Shown: positions 26,805 to 35,619, counted from the stretch's first letter. The stretch: DNA of 64,000 nt from an uncultured Arenicella sp. (GCA_947499305.1 CANMNN010000004.1:124001-188000); one strand, 5' to 3'. Numbers and translations: made by a program. Notes: generated by a model not told the origin, from the letters alone.

Positions 26805-27269
26805 TTAGGCCGCAGCGTCTTTTTTGTGAGCGATAACCTTAGCTGAGCTACCATTGATCGCAATGGTACGTGGCTTCATCGCTTCTGGTATTTCTTTGAC
26901 CAAATTTACTCTGAGTAAGCCATCGGCTAAGTCTGCGCCGACCACTTCAATATGGTCTGCCAAGTTAAATTTTCGTTCAAATGAGCGACTAGCAATACCT
27001 TGATGTAAGAAATTGCTTTCGGTGTCTTGCGGCTCTTTTTTACCGCGTACAGTCAATACGCCATTTTCTACTTGCAACTCGATTTCAGCTTCTTTGAAGC
27101 CGGCAACCGCTACCGTGATAGCGTAGCTATTTTCTTCTACCACTTCGATGTTGTAAGGTGGGTAGGCTGAGTTTGCTTTCTCTGTTTGAAATGCCGCGTC
27201 AAGAAGTGAGCCAAAGCGGTCATAGCCAACGCTGCTGCGGTATAAAGGTGTTAGGTCGATTCTGTTCAT
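26805..27269 (-). CDS. Small heat-shock protein, Hsp20/IbpA family
   Basis: 154 residues. It opens with LTPLYRSSVGYDRFGSLLDAAF as in IbpA/IbpB, then the alpha-crystallin domain (YNIEVVEENSYAITVAVAGF to LLRVNLVKEIPE, about 38-130). The C-terminal I-x-I-type motif is RTIAING. It is an ATP-independent holdase for unfolding proteins. A possible sigma-32 promoter and a leader hairpin lie upstream. Confidence 0.92.
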   Translation of the reverse strand: MNRIDLTPLYRSSVGYDRFGSLLDAAFQTEKANSAYPPYNIEVVEENSYAITVAVAGFKEAEIELQVENGVLTVRGKKEPQDTESNFLHQGIASRSFERKFNLADHIEVVGADLADGLLRVNLVKEIPEAMKPRTIAINGSSAKVIAHKKDAAA

Positions 27270-27406
27270 AATGTTTCTCCTGATTTATGCTCGGCGTATC
27301 GAGAACGCATGTGAGCCATAAAGTGTTAAGTTAAACCTTTGATTGCCTCTCTTGAGCGCAACCTTCGGGCTTTCTATGCCGGCTCTGTAAGACACCGACA
27401 CTAACT

Positions 27407-27434
27407 ATTTAGAGATGCTTACTTCGTTTTCAAG
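27407..27434 (-). promoter_or_regulatory. Candidate sigma-32 heat-shock promoter of hsp20
   Basis: On the minus strand CTTGAAA (27434-27428) matches the sigma-32 -35 element exactly. It is followed 13 nt later by CTCTAAAT (27414-27407), a partial match to CCCCATNT. It lies about 140 nt upstream of the hsp20 start, leaving a long leader. Confidence 0.45.
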
Positions 27435-27454
27435 AAAAAAGTTTAAAAAAATCT

Positions 27455-28036
27455 TCAAGACTTTGGTTTTGCGTAGGCTAATCGACCGAGAGACGTTGTA
27501 GTATGATATTCATCTAAGCCAGACACTGCGACACTTTGTGCTTTTGCGATGTCAACTTTTCCATCGGTCTCAATCAAGTCTTCGGCCACGTGAACTTCGA
27601 CGATCTCGCCGATGATCATGACCGTGCCATTTAGCTCTATATCCTTTTTCTCTCGAAACTCAACGGCCATTCGAATGTGGCTTTGTTCAACAAAAGGCGC
27701 TCCGAATTCAGTTCTAAACTCACGTAACTCTGTTTGATCAAACTCTGAAACATCTGCTGGATAACGTGCCGAAGTATGGTGAGCATCGGTGAAAATATCA
27801 GCGTTTACATGATTGACGGTGTAGACATGCGTCGCATAAATGTTTTCTAGAGTGTTACGCTCGACTGTATGTGGGCGGTTTATAAATGCGATTAGGGCCG
27901 GGTCTGCCCCTAAATGAATAACCGAGCTAACAATGCATGCGTTGCTTTGGCCGTGCGCGTTCTGCGTGCCGATCACATTCGCGCTTTTGTACCCTGATAG
28001 TGAGTTGATAAAGTGCGCGCGATAGCGTTGATCCAT
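27455..28036 (-). CDS. Flavin reductase-like / FMN-binding split-barrel protein
   Basis: The frame is open to 28243, but that extension would overlap the divergent gene. The ATG at 28036 gives a sensible N-terminus, MDQRYRAHFINSLSGYKSAN, and AAAGGAG lies about 12 bases before it, so it is chosen (193 residues). GTQNAHGQSNACIVSSVIHLG, PALIAFINRP and RNTLENIYATHVYTVNHV are features of the flavin reductase-like superfamily. No redox partner is adjacent. It shares its promoter region with the SDR gene and may act with it, but nothing proves this. Confidence 0.75.
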   Translation of the reverse strand: MDQRYRAHFINSLSGYKSANVIGTQNAHGQSNACIVSSVIHLGADPALIAFINRPHTVERNTLENIYATHVYTVNHVNADIFTDAHHTSARYPADVSEFDQTELREFRTEFGAPFVEQSHIRMAVEFREKKDIELNGTVMIIGEIVEVHVAEDLIETDGKVDIAKAQSVAVSGLDEYHTTTSLGRLAYAKPKS

Positions 28037-28121
28037 CGACTTAATTTGCTCCTTTGGGAACACGTTTGGTTGACTTAGTTTGGTCACGATGTACTCACTA
28101 ATGCTGTGGAATGATGAAGTT

Positions 28122-28808
28122 ATGTATGAGGAGCAAAAAAATGTTTTACTGATCGGCGCAAACGGCACTATTGGCGGCGCTTTGGCTGATCTGATTTCTT
28201 CCGACCAGTCTGTCAAATTATATAAGTTATCTCGTGATGACACAGACTATTCGGAAGAAAGTTTAGCGAATCATGCAAGCATGCTTAAACTCGCCGGGGC
28301 ATTTAGCCAAATCATTTGTTGTATCGGCACATTACATAATGACGTTGTTTCGCCTGAGAAACGCTTGTCTCACTTGTCTCAAGAGGTATTAAGCCAATAC
28401 TTCCACGTCAATACTATTCTGCCGGCTCTGTGCATCAAGCATTTTGTCGGTTTGCTCGATAAACGAAATTCATCACAGTTTATTGCGTTGAGCGCCATGG
28501 TGGGTAGTATCGGGGAGAACCAACTTGGCGGATGGTATGGTTATCGTAGCTCAAAAGCAGCCCTGAATATGATGATTAAAACGGCTTCTATAGAGGTCGC
28601 GAGGTCAAATAAAAGCGCGTGCTTAGCAGTGATTCACCCAGGTACAACACAAGGCCCTTTGTCGAAACCGTTCGCCAGTGGGGTGTCTAAAGATAAGTAC
28701 TACACACCGGCACAGTCCGCAGAACGAATTTGGACTTTAAGCAAAGAATTGACGGTTAGTCAGACTGGCTCGTTCTTCAATTGGGATGGCTCTGTTCTTG
28801 GGTGGTGA
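28122..28808 (+). CDS. Short-chain dehydrogenase/reductase (C-factor-like)
   Basis: 228 residues from the chosen ATG. The Rossmann glycine motif is LLIGANGTIGGAL at the N-terminus; a CCIGTLHN segment replaces NNAG. Catalytic Ser lies in FIALSAMVGSIG and the Y-x-x-x-K pair in YRSSKAALNMM. This layout fits small NAD(P)-dependent SDRs of the CsgA/C-factor group; substrate unknown. The frame is open to a further-upstream ATG (28080), but that would add 14 residues before the dinucleotide-binding strand. Confidence 0.82.
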   Translation: MYEEQKNVLLIGANGTIGGALADLISSDQSVKLYKLSRDDTDYSEESLANHASMLKLAGAFSQIICCIGTLHNDVVSPEKRLSHLSQEVLSQYFHVNTILPALCIKHFVGLLDKRNSSQFIALSAMVGSIGENQLGGWYGYRSSKAALNMMIKTASIEVARSNKSACLAVIHPGTTQGPLSKPFASGVSKDKYYTPAQSAERIWTLSKELTVSQTGSFFNWDGSVLGW

Positions 28809-28968
28809 TTGTTTAAAACCATGTTTTACTATCAAGGTAGTATTGTTTACTAATTAAGCAGTGCCAGCGGCTTCTATTAATGGAGATTAGGTGTTTGTTT
28901 AAAGCATCGACCGCGGTATAAGTGGTATAGTCGCGCCCAGAAATAGACCTCTTTTTTGGAGAACGGGC

Positions 28969-30270
28969 ATGAGACACGCCGCTCAACTACAAGCTACTAT
29001 CGATTTACTTGATGAGATAGAAGAAACTCGATATCCCGCAGATCGAATTATGTCGTCTTACTTTAAGCAGCGACGCTATATTGGCTCCAAAGACAAGGCG
29101 GCTATCTCGGAGAATTTGTACACTATCTTACGCAATAAAATGCGTTTCGAATACATTCTTAATAGTAAGGATTTAGGTGTCCATAGCCGTATGTTGGTCG
29201 CTTTACTGTTAAAGTTTGAAGACGGCGATTTGTACAATACCTTTGATGGTGATAAGTACAGTCCTAAGCGTTTGCGCCCCGGCCAGTTAGAGCGTTTTGC
29301 AGAACTGGATTTAAACATAATTGATGCTGCGCCCTTGCATGTTCGGCTAAATGTACCTGAATGGATTGCACCAAAGCTCGAAGCAGCGTTAGGTGAGCGC
29401 TTTGAGCAAGAAATGATCGCTACCAATAAAAGCGCGACCACCGACATTCGTGTGAACACGCTTAAGAGTTCGGTTCCGCCAGTTGATCAGGCGCTTGCCG
29501 ATGTCGGATATGTAGCTCATAAAACTGATTTGTCTCCGTGGGCGATTCGCTTTGAGAAGCGAGTCGCGCTGTTTGGCTTACCTTCATTTAAGCAAGGGTG
29601 GTTTGAAGTTCAAGACGAAGGCTCGCAATTGTTAGCCTTGTTAACAGGCGTGAAAGCGGGCCAGAAAGTCGTTGATTTTTGTGCTGGGGCTGGTGGTAAA
29701 ACTCTGGCAATGGCAGCAATGATGGAGAACAAAGGTACCATCTACGCCTGTGACGTCCATACTAGACGCTTAGAGCAATTGGGTAAGCGTACCAAACGGG
29801 CTGGCGTACACAATGTGCGAACTCACGTTTTGAGCTCTGAGAATGATAAATGGGTTAAAAAGCATGCAGCATACGCTGATGTTGTATTGCTCGATGCGCC
29901 GTGTACCGGCACGGGAACATGGCGTCGAAGCCCTGACAGTCGTTGGAATTTAACTCAGCAGAACCTTGATGATTTAGTCGCGCTTCAGCAGTCGATTTTG
30001 CAAAGCGCAAAGCGCTTGGTAAAGCCTGGTGGGCGCTTATTGTATGCAACATGCTCAATGCTTAATGAAGAAAACGAGCAACAAGTTGAGCGTTTTCTTG
30101 ATACTAATCCTGAGTTCTCAATCGATACATTTGACGTACCTGAAGCCATGGCGAGGCACCCTGAACGTTTTCAGAATGGCGGTCATGAGATTCGCACATT
30201 TCCTTCGATGACAGGTACAGATGGTTTTTATGTGGCGAGCTTAATTCGATCTAACGAGGTCGAAGCTTAG
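28969..30270 (+). CDS. RsmB/NOP-family RNA (cytosine-5) methyltransferase
   Basis: 433 residues. The N-terminal half is the helical NusB/RsmB-like region. The SAM site is VVDFCAGAGGKTLAMA (about 235-250), motif II IYACDVHTRRLEQL, motif IV VLLDAPCTGTGTWRRSPDSRW with Cys312, and motif VI YATCSMLNEENEQQVERFL with catalytic Cys362. Both cysteines needed for m5C chemistry are present. Substrate is rRNA (m5C967-like) by family, but paralogues exist, so RsmB itself is not asserted. Monocistronic, with a plausible AGAACGGG region before the ATG. Confidence 0.87.
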   Translation: MRHAAQLQATIDLLDEIEETRYPADRIMSSYFKQRRYIGSKDKAAISENLYTILRNKMRFEYILNSKDLGVHSRMLVALLLKFEDGDLYNTFDGDKYSPKRLRPGQLERFAELDLNIIDAAPLHVRLNVPEWIAPKLEAALGERFEQEMIATNKSATTDIRVNTLKSSVPPVDQALADVGYVAHKTDLSPWAIRFEKRVALFGLPSFKQGWFEVQDEGSQLLALLTGVKAGQKVVDFCAGAGGKTLAMAAMMENKGTIYACDVHTRRLEQLGKRTKRAGVHNVRTHVLSSENDKWVKKHAAYADVVLLDAPCTGTGTWRRSPDSRWNLTQQNLDDLVALQQSILQSAKRLVKPGGRLLYATCSMLNEENEQQVERFLDTNPEFSIDTFDVPEAMARHPERFQNGGHEIRTFPSMTGTDGFYVASLIRSNEVEA

Positions 30271-30352
30271 AATTAAGTAGTTGGGAGTAGGGCGCCCTAG
30301 GATTGCTATTTAAGCTTAGCAATCCTAGTTAAGCAAAATTTTAACTCTTTAA

Positions 30353-31333
30353 TTAGGCGGCGAGCGCCACAAGTACTTGGCGTTTGCGCTCACCTGAATA
30401 AGGGCGTCTACCGTGCATAGTGATTTTGTTGTCAAGAAGAGCTACGTCACCATCTTGCCATTGCAGGTCGAAGGTGTAGTTCTCCGATAGTTCAGCAATG
30501 CGTTCTAGTGCTTCTTTAGGAATTGCAGAGCCATCGCCGAAAGCCAAGGCTCGAGATGGGTCATCACGCACTCCAGCCCAGCCCATATACGCTGCAACCA
30601 ATTGGTTATAAAACACTTTTTTGCCTGTTTCTAACGTTAGTACGGCAGGTAATACTGGAGTGATGGCTTTCAAGCTACCGTCTTCTTGCCATTGCCAATC
30701 GTAACCAAGCTCTGCTAGCTTAGCTTCGGCTTGCGCTTTGCTTTCTACACTAAGTGTACTAGCCCAACTGCGCCCTTGACCCGACAAAGCATCGTCTTGC
30801 GAAGGCATGTGTGTGGTGTAGCGTAAGCCCTTGTTTTCAAATTGTTTTGCTAGCTCTGGTAGCTCAGATTTGAGCGCATTAAATAATTGATCAGAACGGC
30901 AAATTGGGGTGGCGCCGCCTTGATCGGCCGCACTTTTACAAAAGAAAAATAGCTTCTCAGGTGAAATTGGCGTTTGCGCCATCTCATGGTGAAGATAAAT
31001 CTCAACTTCCTTTGGCGCTTCATTGGCGGTGAAAACACGTTCGGTGAAGTTGATACGTACAGCGTTAGAGAGTGACTCTTGGTAAGTGAAACTTGGATAA
31101 CCAAAAGCGGCCGAGAATGCATCAAAGGTCTCTGCGCTATCAATCGGAAAGCCCCTGAATAATACGGCGCCTGATTTACTCAACTCAGCCTCGATTTCGG
31201 CCATGTTTGCCTGAACCCATTGATTGGTTGCCTCAACTGAATCGAATTGACCCTCGTTCAGAACCACACTCGGAAACACACTGTCGTCAAAGTTATATTG
31301 ACCGTCGGTTTTTTGAAATTTAACCATCATCAT
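30353..31333 (-). CDS. TauD/TfdA-family Fe(II)/2-oxoglutarate dioxygenase (candidate SqoD-like)
   Basis: 326 residues. The iron facial triad is visible as H115-x-E117 in IYLHHEMAQ and distal His307 in LDNKITMHGRRPY, with 2-oxoglutarate Arg318 eleven residues later (GERKRQV). The first carboxylate is Glu, not the Asp of TauD itself. A family-typical VLFRGFPIDSAETF strand is present. Enzymes of this family hydroxylate a carbon, and on alkanesulfonates this releases sulfite. Only 12 bp separate it from the aldo/keto reductase upstream, so they are cotranscribed. With the GH31 gene and symporter opposite, it is the candidate C-S-cleaving enzyme of a sulfoquinovose pathway; the substrate is inferred. 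Confidence 0.85.
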   Translation of the reverse strand: MMMVKFQKTDGQYNFDDSVFPSVVLNEGQFDSVEATNQWVQANMAEIEAELSKSGAVLFRGFPIDSAETFDAFSAAFGYPSFTYQESLSNAVRINFTERVFTANEAPKEVEIYLHHEMAQTPISPEKLFFFCKSAADQGGATPICRSDQLFNALKSELPELAKQFENKGLRYTTHMPSQDDALSGQGRSWASTLSVESKAQAEAKLAELGYDWQWQEDGSLKAITPVLPAVLTLETGKKVFYNQLVAAYMGWAGVRDDPSRALAFGDGSAIPKEALERIAELSENYTFDLQWQDGDVALLDNKITMHGRRPYSGERKRQVLVALAA

Positions 31334-31345
31334 ATACCTACTGAA

Positions 31346-32308
31346 CTAGTTATAAATTGGGTGAAAAGTATTAAACGCGGCTTCACAAAATACGCCCGGA
31401 TCGTTGAAACGACGATTGCTATTTAGGTCGCTGATGTCGCTCATCTCTTGCTGACTAAGTTCAAAGTCAAAAAGGGCAGCGTTCTCAATCATGCGATGTG
31501 CTTTACTTGTTTTTGGAATAACCGCAGTGCCTCGTTGTACGCCCCATCGTAAGACGATTTGTGCTGGAGTCTTACCCAAGCGCTCGGCGGCTGATAGGAC
31601 CACTTCTTGCTCGAGCACTGATTCTTGTTGTTCGGCCATTTCTAGCTCGAGGTATGATAGTGCACCAAGTGGAGAGAATGCGGTAACTGGGATGTCATTC
31701 ATATCGCATAATCGTAATAGTGCTTCTTGAGTAAGGTAGGGGTGCGACTCAATTTGCAACATTGCAGGTTTGATTCGCGCGTAGCTCAACAGGTCGTGCA
31801 TAAGGCCTGTGTTGTAGTTACAAACTCCGATGCGATGAACTTGCCCGTTGTCAACGAGCGCTTCCATCGCTTTCCAAGTATCGATTAGTGGCACTTTAGC
31901 AAGCTCCATGCCTGGGTTCTCAGCGTCAGGGTCGGCGAACCAACCTGCAGGGTAGCGCTCTTCTATTGGCACGTACTTTTGTGCAATAGGAAAGTGGATT
32001 AGATACAGGTCTAGGTAGTCTAGTTGTAAATCCGATAAGGTTTTATCAAGTGCGGCTTGAACATGCTCAAGTGCGTGATGTGTGTTCCAGAGCTTCGAGG
32101 TAATCCATAGATCTTCTCGCGCACACAATCCGTCTTTGAGAGCCTTTTGAAGGCCTTCACCGACTTCAGCTTCGTTACCATAGTCACTAGCACTGTCGAA
32201 GTGTCTATAGCCTAGTTCGATTGCCTGGTATACGCGCTCAGCACAATCTTCTGGGGCTATTTTCCATAAGCCAAAGCCGACTGGTGGAATATTTGTGAAC
32301 TTGCTCAT
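31346..32308 (-). CDS. Aldo/keto reductase (xylose-reductase-like; candidate 6-oxo-glucose reductase)
   Basis: 320 residues, complete AKR barrel. The catalytic tetrad is Asp38, Tyr43 (FDSASDYGNE), Lys72 (TSKLWN) and His105 (YLIHFP). The cofactor loop is AVIPKTSKAHRM. The stretch LIHFPIAQKYVPIEERYPAG and the C-terminal RFNDP are shared with eukaryotic-type xylose reductases (AKR2), so it should reduce an aldose-like aldehyde with NAD(P)H. Upstream of the dioxygenase in one unit and divergent from the GntR regulator. It could reduce xylose to xylitol, or 6-oxo-glucose to glucose as SquF does. Confidence 0.87.
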   Translation of the reverse strand: MSKFTNIPPVGFGLWKIAPEDCAERVYQAIELGYRHFDSASDYGNEAEVGEGLQKALKDGLCAREDLWITSKLWNTHHALEHVQAALDKTLSDLQLDYLDLYLIHFPIAQKYVPIEERYPAGWFADPDAENPGMELAKVPLIDTWKAMEALVDNGQVHRIGVCNYNTGLMHDLLSYARIKPAMLQIESHPYLTQEALLRLCDMNDIPVTAFSPLGALSYLELEMAEQQESVLEQEVVLSAAERLGKTPAQIVLRWGVQRGTAVIPKTSKAHRMIENAALFDFELSQQEMSDISDLNSNRRFNDPGVFCEAAFNTFHPIYN

Positions 32309-32381
32309 GCTACTTTATACCTATTTTATTCGCTTTGCTCTTGAATGCTAAGACTATGCGATTGGTTGTTCATTCGTTTTA

Positions 32382-32422
32382 TTTAAACTAAATGCTGGGA
32401 TAAACGCTTAGCTTAGTTTAAA
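32382..32422. repeat. Inverted repeat in the divergent AKR/GntR promoter region
   Basis: Perfect 10-bp arms TTTAAACTAA (32382-32391) and TTAGTTTAAA (32413-32422) with 21 nt between. It lies upstream of the AKR start and of gntR, beside the 12-bp palindrome at 32441. It could be a second operator or part of a promoter. Confidence 0.5.
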
Positions 32423-32440
32423 CTTCTCGAAACTATTATA

Positions 32441-32452
32441 TCTTATATAAGA
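32441..32452. promoter_or_regulatory. Candidate GntR operator 1
   Basis: The perfect palindrome TCTTATATAAGA lies between the divergent AKR/dioxygenase unit and gntR. The same 12 bp form the centre of a larger palindrome at 37401-37424 before the TonB receptor. Recurrence at two promoters of one locus next to a GntR gene points to an operator. Confidence 0.6.
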
Positions 32453-32588
32453 CCTGTAATTGCAATAGTTATCAGCACGGTTTTTAGAACGCATCTATAA
32501 TAAGCGACTGATTCTAACAATAAGCACGGCCTGAGTTCGAAAATGAATTCAACAAAAGTCGGCAAAAAATGCAGATGGGACCTGAAAA

Positions 32589-33323
32589 ATGAGTTTAAGC
32601 ACTAACTTTCAACCTTTATACAAGCAAGTCTATGACACCCTAATTGAAAGGTTGTCGGCAGGGTATTGGAAGCCGGCGGCTGCGTTGCCAAGCGAGTTTG
32701 CCTTGGCCGATGAGCTTGGTGTGAGTCAGGGTACGGTTCGAAAAGCCTTAAACCAGCTTGTTGCAGAGAATATTCTAGTTAGACGTCAAGGCAAAGGCAC
32801 GTATGTGTCTGAACACACTCAAGAAAGTTCGATGTTTCGCTTTTTTCGTTACCGAGAGGCAGGCGGCGAAGACTTGATACCAAGTACAGAGGTTATTTCG
32901 CTAGAGCGTCGAGAAGCTACTGCACGTGAGATTGAGAAACTCGAGCTTAATACAAAGCTTAAAGACGCTGAGATTGACGTTGTGGAAGTGACGCGTATTC
33001 GCTCTATTAATGGCAAGCCCGCTATATTTGAACGAGTGTTGCAGCCTCTTGCTATTTTTCCTGATATCGATAAAGAGCGAGAGTTGCCGAACTCCTTGTA
33101 CACCCTGTATCAAGAAAAGTACAACATCAGCATTGTAGAAGTTCGTGACGAACTTCAGGCGGTTAGCTTGCCTGCTGACATCGCCGATCACCTAAATCTA
33201 ACGGCTAATGCTCCGGTGCTTATGACCGAGCGAGCCAGCATTAATATCGACGGACGCGTGGCCGAATGGAGCCAAGCTTATTGCAGTACCGATAACTTCG
33301 TTTACTCGGTGTCGCTAAAGTAG
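32589..33323 (+). CDS. GntR/HutC-family transcriptional regulator
   Basis: 244 residues. N-terminal winged helix (PLYKQVYDTLIERLSAGYWKP, then LPSEFALADELGVSQGTVRKAL, with LVRRQGKGTYVSEH as the wing), followed by a UTRA ligand-binding domain (about 85-243). Regulators of this type usually repress sugar or amino-acid catabolic genes until the inducer binds. It heads a same-strand run with GH31, symporter and TonB receptor, and faces the AKR/dioxygenase unit; it most likely controls both through the palindromes at 32441 and 37401. Confidence 0.88.
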   Translation: MSLSTNFQPLYKQVYDTLIERLSAGYWKPAAALPSEFALADELGVSQGTVRKALNQLVAENILVRRQGKGTYVSEHTQESSMFRFFRYREAGGEDLIPSTEVISLERREATAREIEKLELNTKLKDAEIDVVEVTRIRSINGKPAIFERVLQPLAIFPDIDKERELPNSLYTLYQEKYNISIVEVRDELQAVSLPADIADHLNLTANAPVLMTERASINIDGRVAEWSQAYCSTDNFVYSVSLK

Positions 33324-33365
33324 GTTGTGACCGTTTAGTACGAATAATAAAAATAGGAATAATCT

Positions 33366-35516
33366 GTGTCTCACCTTGCTAACGACTCTCAAAGCCCACT
33401 CATTCCAAACTGGACAACTCCTGATTGGAATAATATAGATGCCTTAGAAATTGTCGACGCGCGTCTTGCTAGTCCTTCACAGCTAGTGTTAGATACGCCT
33501 GCAGGCGTGCTGAGAGTTGAACTTTGCGATATTGGTGTTCGAATTCGCAGCCAGTCTGAGCGAGACTTTGACTACGATATTTTGTGTAATCCACCGGTCG
33601 CTAAGCCATTACATTTAGAGAAAAGTGATGATCGATGTGTTGTTACCGACAATGAGCTGCGTTTGACAATTCATTTTAAACCTTTTGCTTATGAGTTAAG
33701 TTCATTGTCAGGGAGACTTCTGAGTCAGTCCCCAACCGATGGACATTTTGTTCGACGTCATCGTGTGCCACCTCTGGCCAAGCTCGAAGGTGCATGGGTT
33801 TTTAGCGCAGATTTGAAGTCCTCGGAAGCCATCTATGGTTTGGGTGAGAAGTGGGGCGGTTTGAATAAGCGTGGACAGCTAATTCGGTCTTACAACTCTG
33901 ATGCGCTCGGTGTTAACGCCGAAATATCATACAAAAATACTCCCTTTATCTGGAGCCCCGAAGGTTGGGGTATTTTTAGTCACACGCCGAGTATTGTTAC
34001 TCATGCCGTAGGACATGCGAGTTGGTCTCAACGCTCGTATGTCACGGTTGTCGAAGACCAACACCTGGATCTTTTTATTCTTGTCTGCGCTGAAGACGAT
34101 AGCGACAACAAAGGCTTGTCGTTAATCCAGTCTTATACGAGTTTAACTGGCAGCGCTCCGATGCCACCAAGCTGGAGTGGTGGCGTAATTCTCTCTAAGG
34201 CTTACTATCAAGACCCCGCTGAATTGCTATCAGTAGCGCATGAGGTTCGCGAACGCGAGATGCCTTGCGACATCATTACGATAGATGGGCGTGCATGGCA
34301 AGACACCGATACGCGTTTCGCTTTTGAGTGGGATAAGTCACGTTGGCCCGACCCAAAAGCGGTGCTCGATGAGCTGCGAGAACTCAATTTTAAAGTGTGT
34401 GTATGGGAATATCCTTTGGTGTCGATTAACCATGAGCTATATACCTTGTTTGATCAAAATGGGTGGTTTCTAAAAGACAAGCGTACGGGTAAAACCTATC
34501 AATATGACTGGGACCAACAAGCGTTTGGTAAAGTGCTCTCGCCACTTCCAAAATCGGGCATCGTCGATTTTACACATCCTGATGCTTACGAGTACTGGAG
34601 AGACGCGCATAAAGATCTGTTTGATATTGGTGTCGACATGATTAAGTCTGACTTTGGTGAGCAGCTCGAGGATGACAATATGGTCGCTCATAATGGCGAG
34701 ACAGGCGATCATTTGCACAACGCATACGGCTTTCTCTATAACCGTTGTGTCTATGAGGCAGCTGAAAAATATTCAGCAAATGGTCCTTTTTTGTTTAGCC
34801 GAGTCGCCTGGACAGGTTGTCAGCGCTACAACAGTCAATGGGGCGGTGACCCGCAAGCTGATTGGGAAGGCATGATTGGCAATATTCGTGGAGGGCTCTC
34901 CTGGGGACTATCAGGGGGGCCATTTTATGCCACTGATGTAGGTGGTTTTTATAAGGATACACGTGACGATGCGCTGTATGTGCGTTGGGCGCAAGCCGCT
35001 GTTTTCTCGGCACATTATCGTTTGCACGGCATAGGTCCGCGCGAGCCGTGGTCATATTCTAATGATGCAAACCAAGCGGTCATGTCTGCCCTGAAATTAC
35101 GCTACCGTTTGCAAGCCTACTTACAAAATGCAATGCGCCAGGCGGTCGAGATAAGCATTCCTGTGCAACGTCCAATGGTGCTGGCGTTCCCCAATGAAAA
35201 ACAATCCTGGGCGTTTGAAAATCAATTTATGTTTGGGGAAGACTTGCTTGTAGTGCCCTGTTTTGAAGCAACGGGAGATATCGAGTTTTATCTTCCAGAT
35301 GGTGAATGGCAGCGCTTCGATTTGGATGCGAAGGGTGAGTCTGAAATATTTGCCGGCGGACGCGTTTATCAGCAAATATTGGATCTAAATGAAATTGCTG
35401 TTTTTGTTCGCAAAGGGGTATCAGTTCCGCTTAACGAGCCAGTCCTCAACACCGTCGATATACCTCTAGATAACGAAGGTATGTTCGAAATCAGCGAGTA
35501 TTGGTCGAAAAATTAA
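33366..35516 (+). CDS. GH31 alpha-glycosidase (YicI-like; candidate sulfoquinovosidase or alpha-xylosidase)
   Basis: 716 residues, cytoplasmic (no signal peptide). Nucleophile Asp429 lies in IKSDFGEQ and acid/base Asp495 in WGGDPQADWEGM. EAIYGLGEKWGGLNKRG, GLSGGPFYATDVGGF and YRLHG are general GH31 marks. Overall layout is closest to YicI alpha-xylosidase, but the xylosidase substrate signature Cys-Phe after the beta-strand Asp is replaced by Gly308-Arg309. Arg317 falls where sulfoquinovosidases carry a sulfonate-binding Arg, five residues before the conserved Trp; the other sulfonate-site residues (Trp, Tyr) are Phe here. GTG start with AGGAA at good spacing. Substrate is unresolved. Confidence 0.87.
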   Translation: MSHLANDSQSPLIPNWTTPDWNNIDALEIVDARLASPSQLVLDTPAGVLRVELCDIGVRIRSQSERDFDYDILCNPPVAKPLHLEKSDDRCVVTDNELRLTIHFKPFAYELSSLSGRLLSQSPTDGHFVRRHRVPPLAKLEGAWVFSADLKSSEAIYGLGEKWGGLNKRGQLIRSYNSDALGVNAEISYKNTPFIWSPEGWGIFSHTPSIVTHAVGHASWSQRSYVTVVEDQHLDLFILVCAEDDSDNKGLSLIQSYTSLTGSAPMPPSWSGGVILSKAYYQDPAELLSVAHEVREREMPCDIITIDGRAWQDTDTRFAFEWDKSRWPDPKAVLDELRELNFKVCVWEYPLVSINHELYTLFDQNGWFLKDKRTGKTYQYDWDQQAFGKVLSPLPKSGIVDFTHPDAYEYWRDAHKDLFDIGVDMIKSDFGEQLEDDNMVAHNGETGDHLHNAYGFLYNRCVYEAAEKYSANGPFLFSRVAWTGCQRYNSQWGGDPQADWEGMIGNIRGGLSWGLSGGPFYATDVGGFYKDTRDDALYVRWAQAAVFSAHYRLHGIGPREPWSYSNDANQAVMSALKLRYRLQAYLQNAMRQAVEISIPVQRPMVLAFPNEKQSWAFENQFMFGEDLLVVPCFEATGDIEFYLPDGEWQRFDLDAKGESEIFAGGRVYQQILDLNEIAVFVRKGVSVPLNEPVLNTVDIPLDNEGMFEISEYWSKN

Positions 35517-35577
35517 AATAGATGGCGGTATCGCCACTGCAACAATTAAAGAGCCGTAAATCGGCCGAATAAGAATG

Positions 35578-35619
35578 GTGCTCTGACTGTTGGCTTTGGT
35601 GACTCTAGCCTCGGAGCAC
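35578..35619. repeat. Stem-loop between GH31 gene and symporter
   Basis: Nested arms GTGCTC/GAGCAC and GGCT/AGCC form an imperfect hairpin between the GH31 stop and the symporter ribosome-binding site. There is no T-run, so it is not a classical terminator. It may stabilise or process the transcript. Confidence 0.35.

Noticed and set aside
28037-28243. N-terminal extension of the flavin reductase-like gene on the minus strand
   Set aside because: It overlaps the divergent SDR gene, reads as unrelated low-quality protein, and a better ATG exists at 28036.
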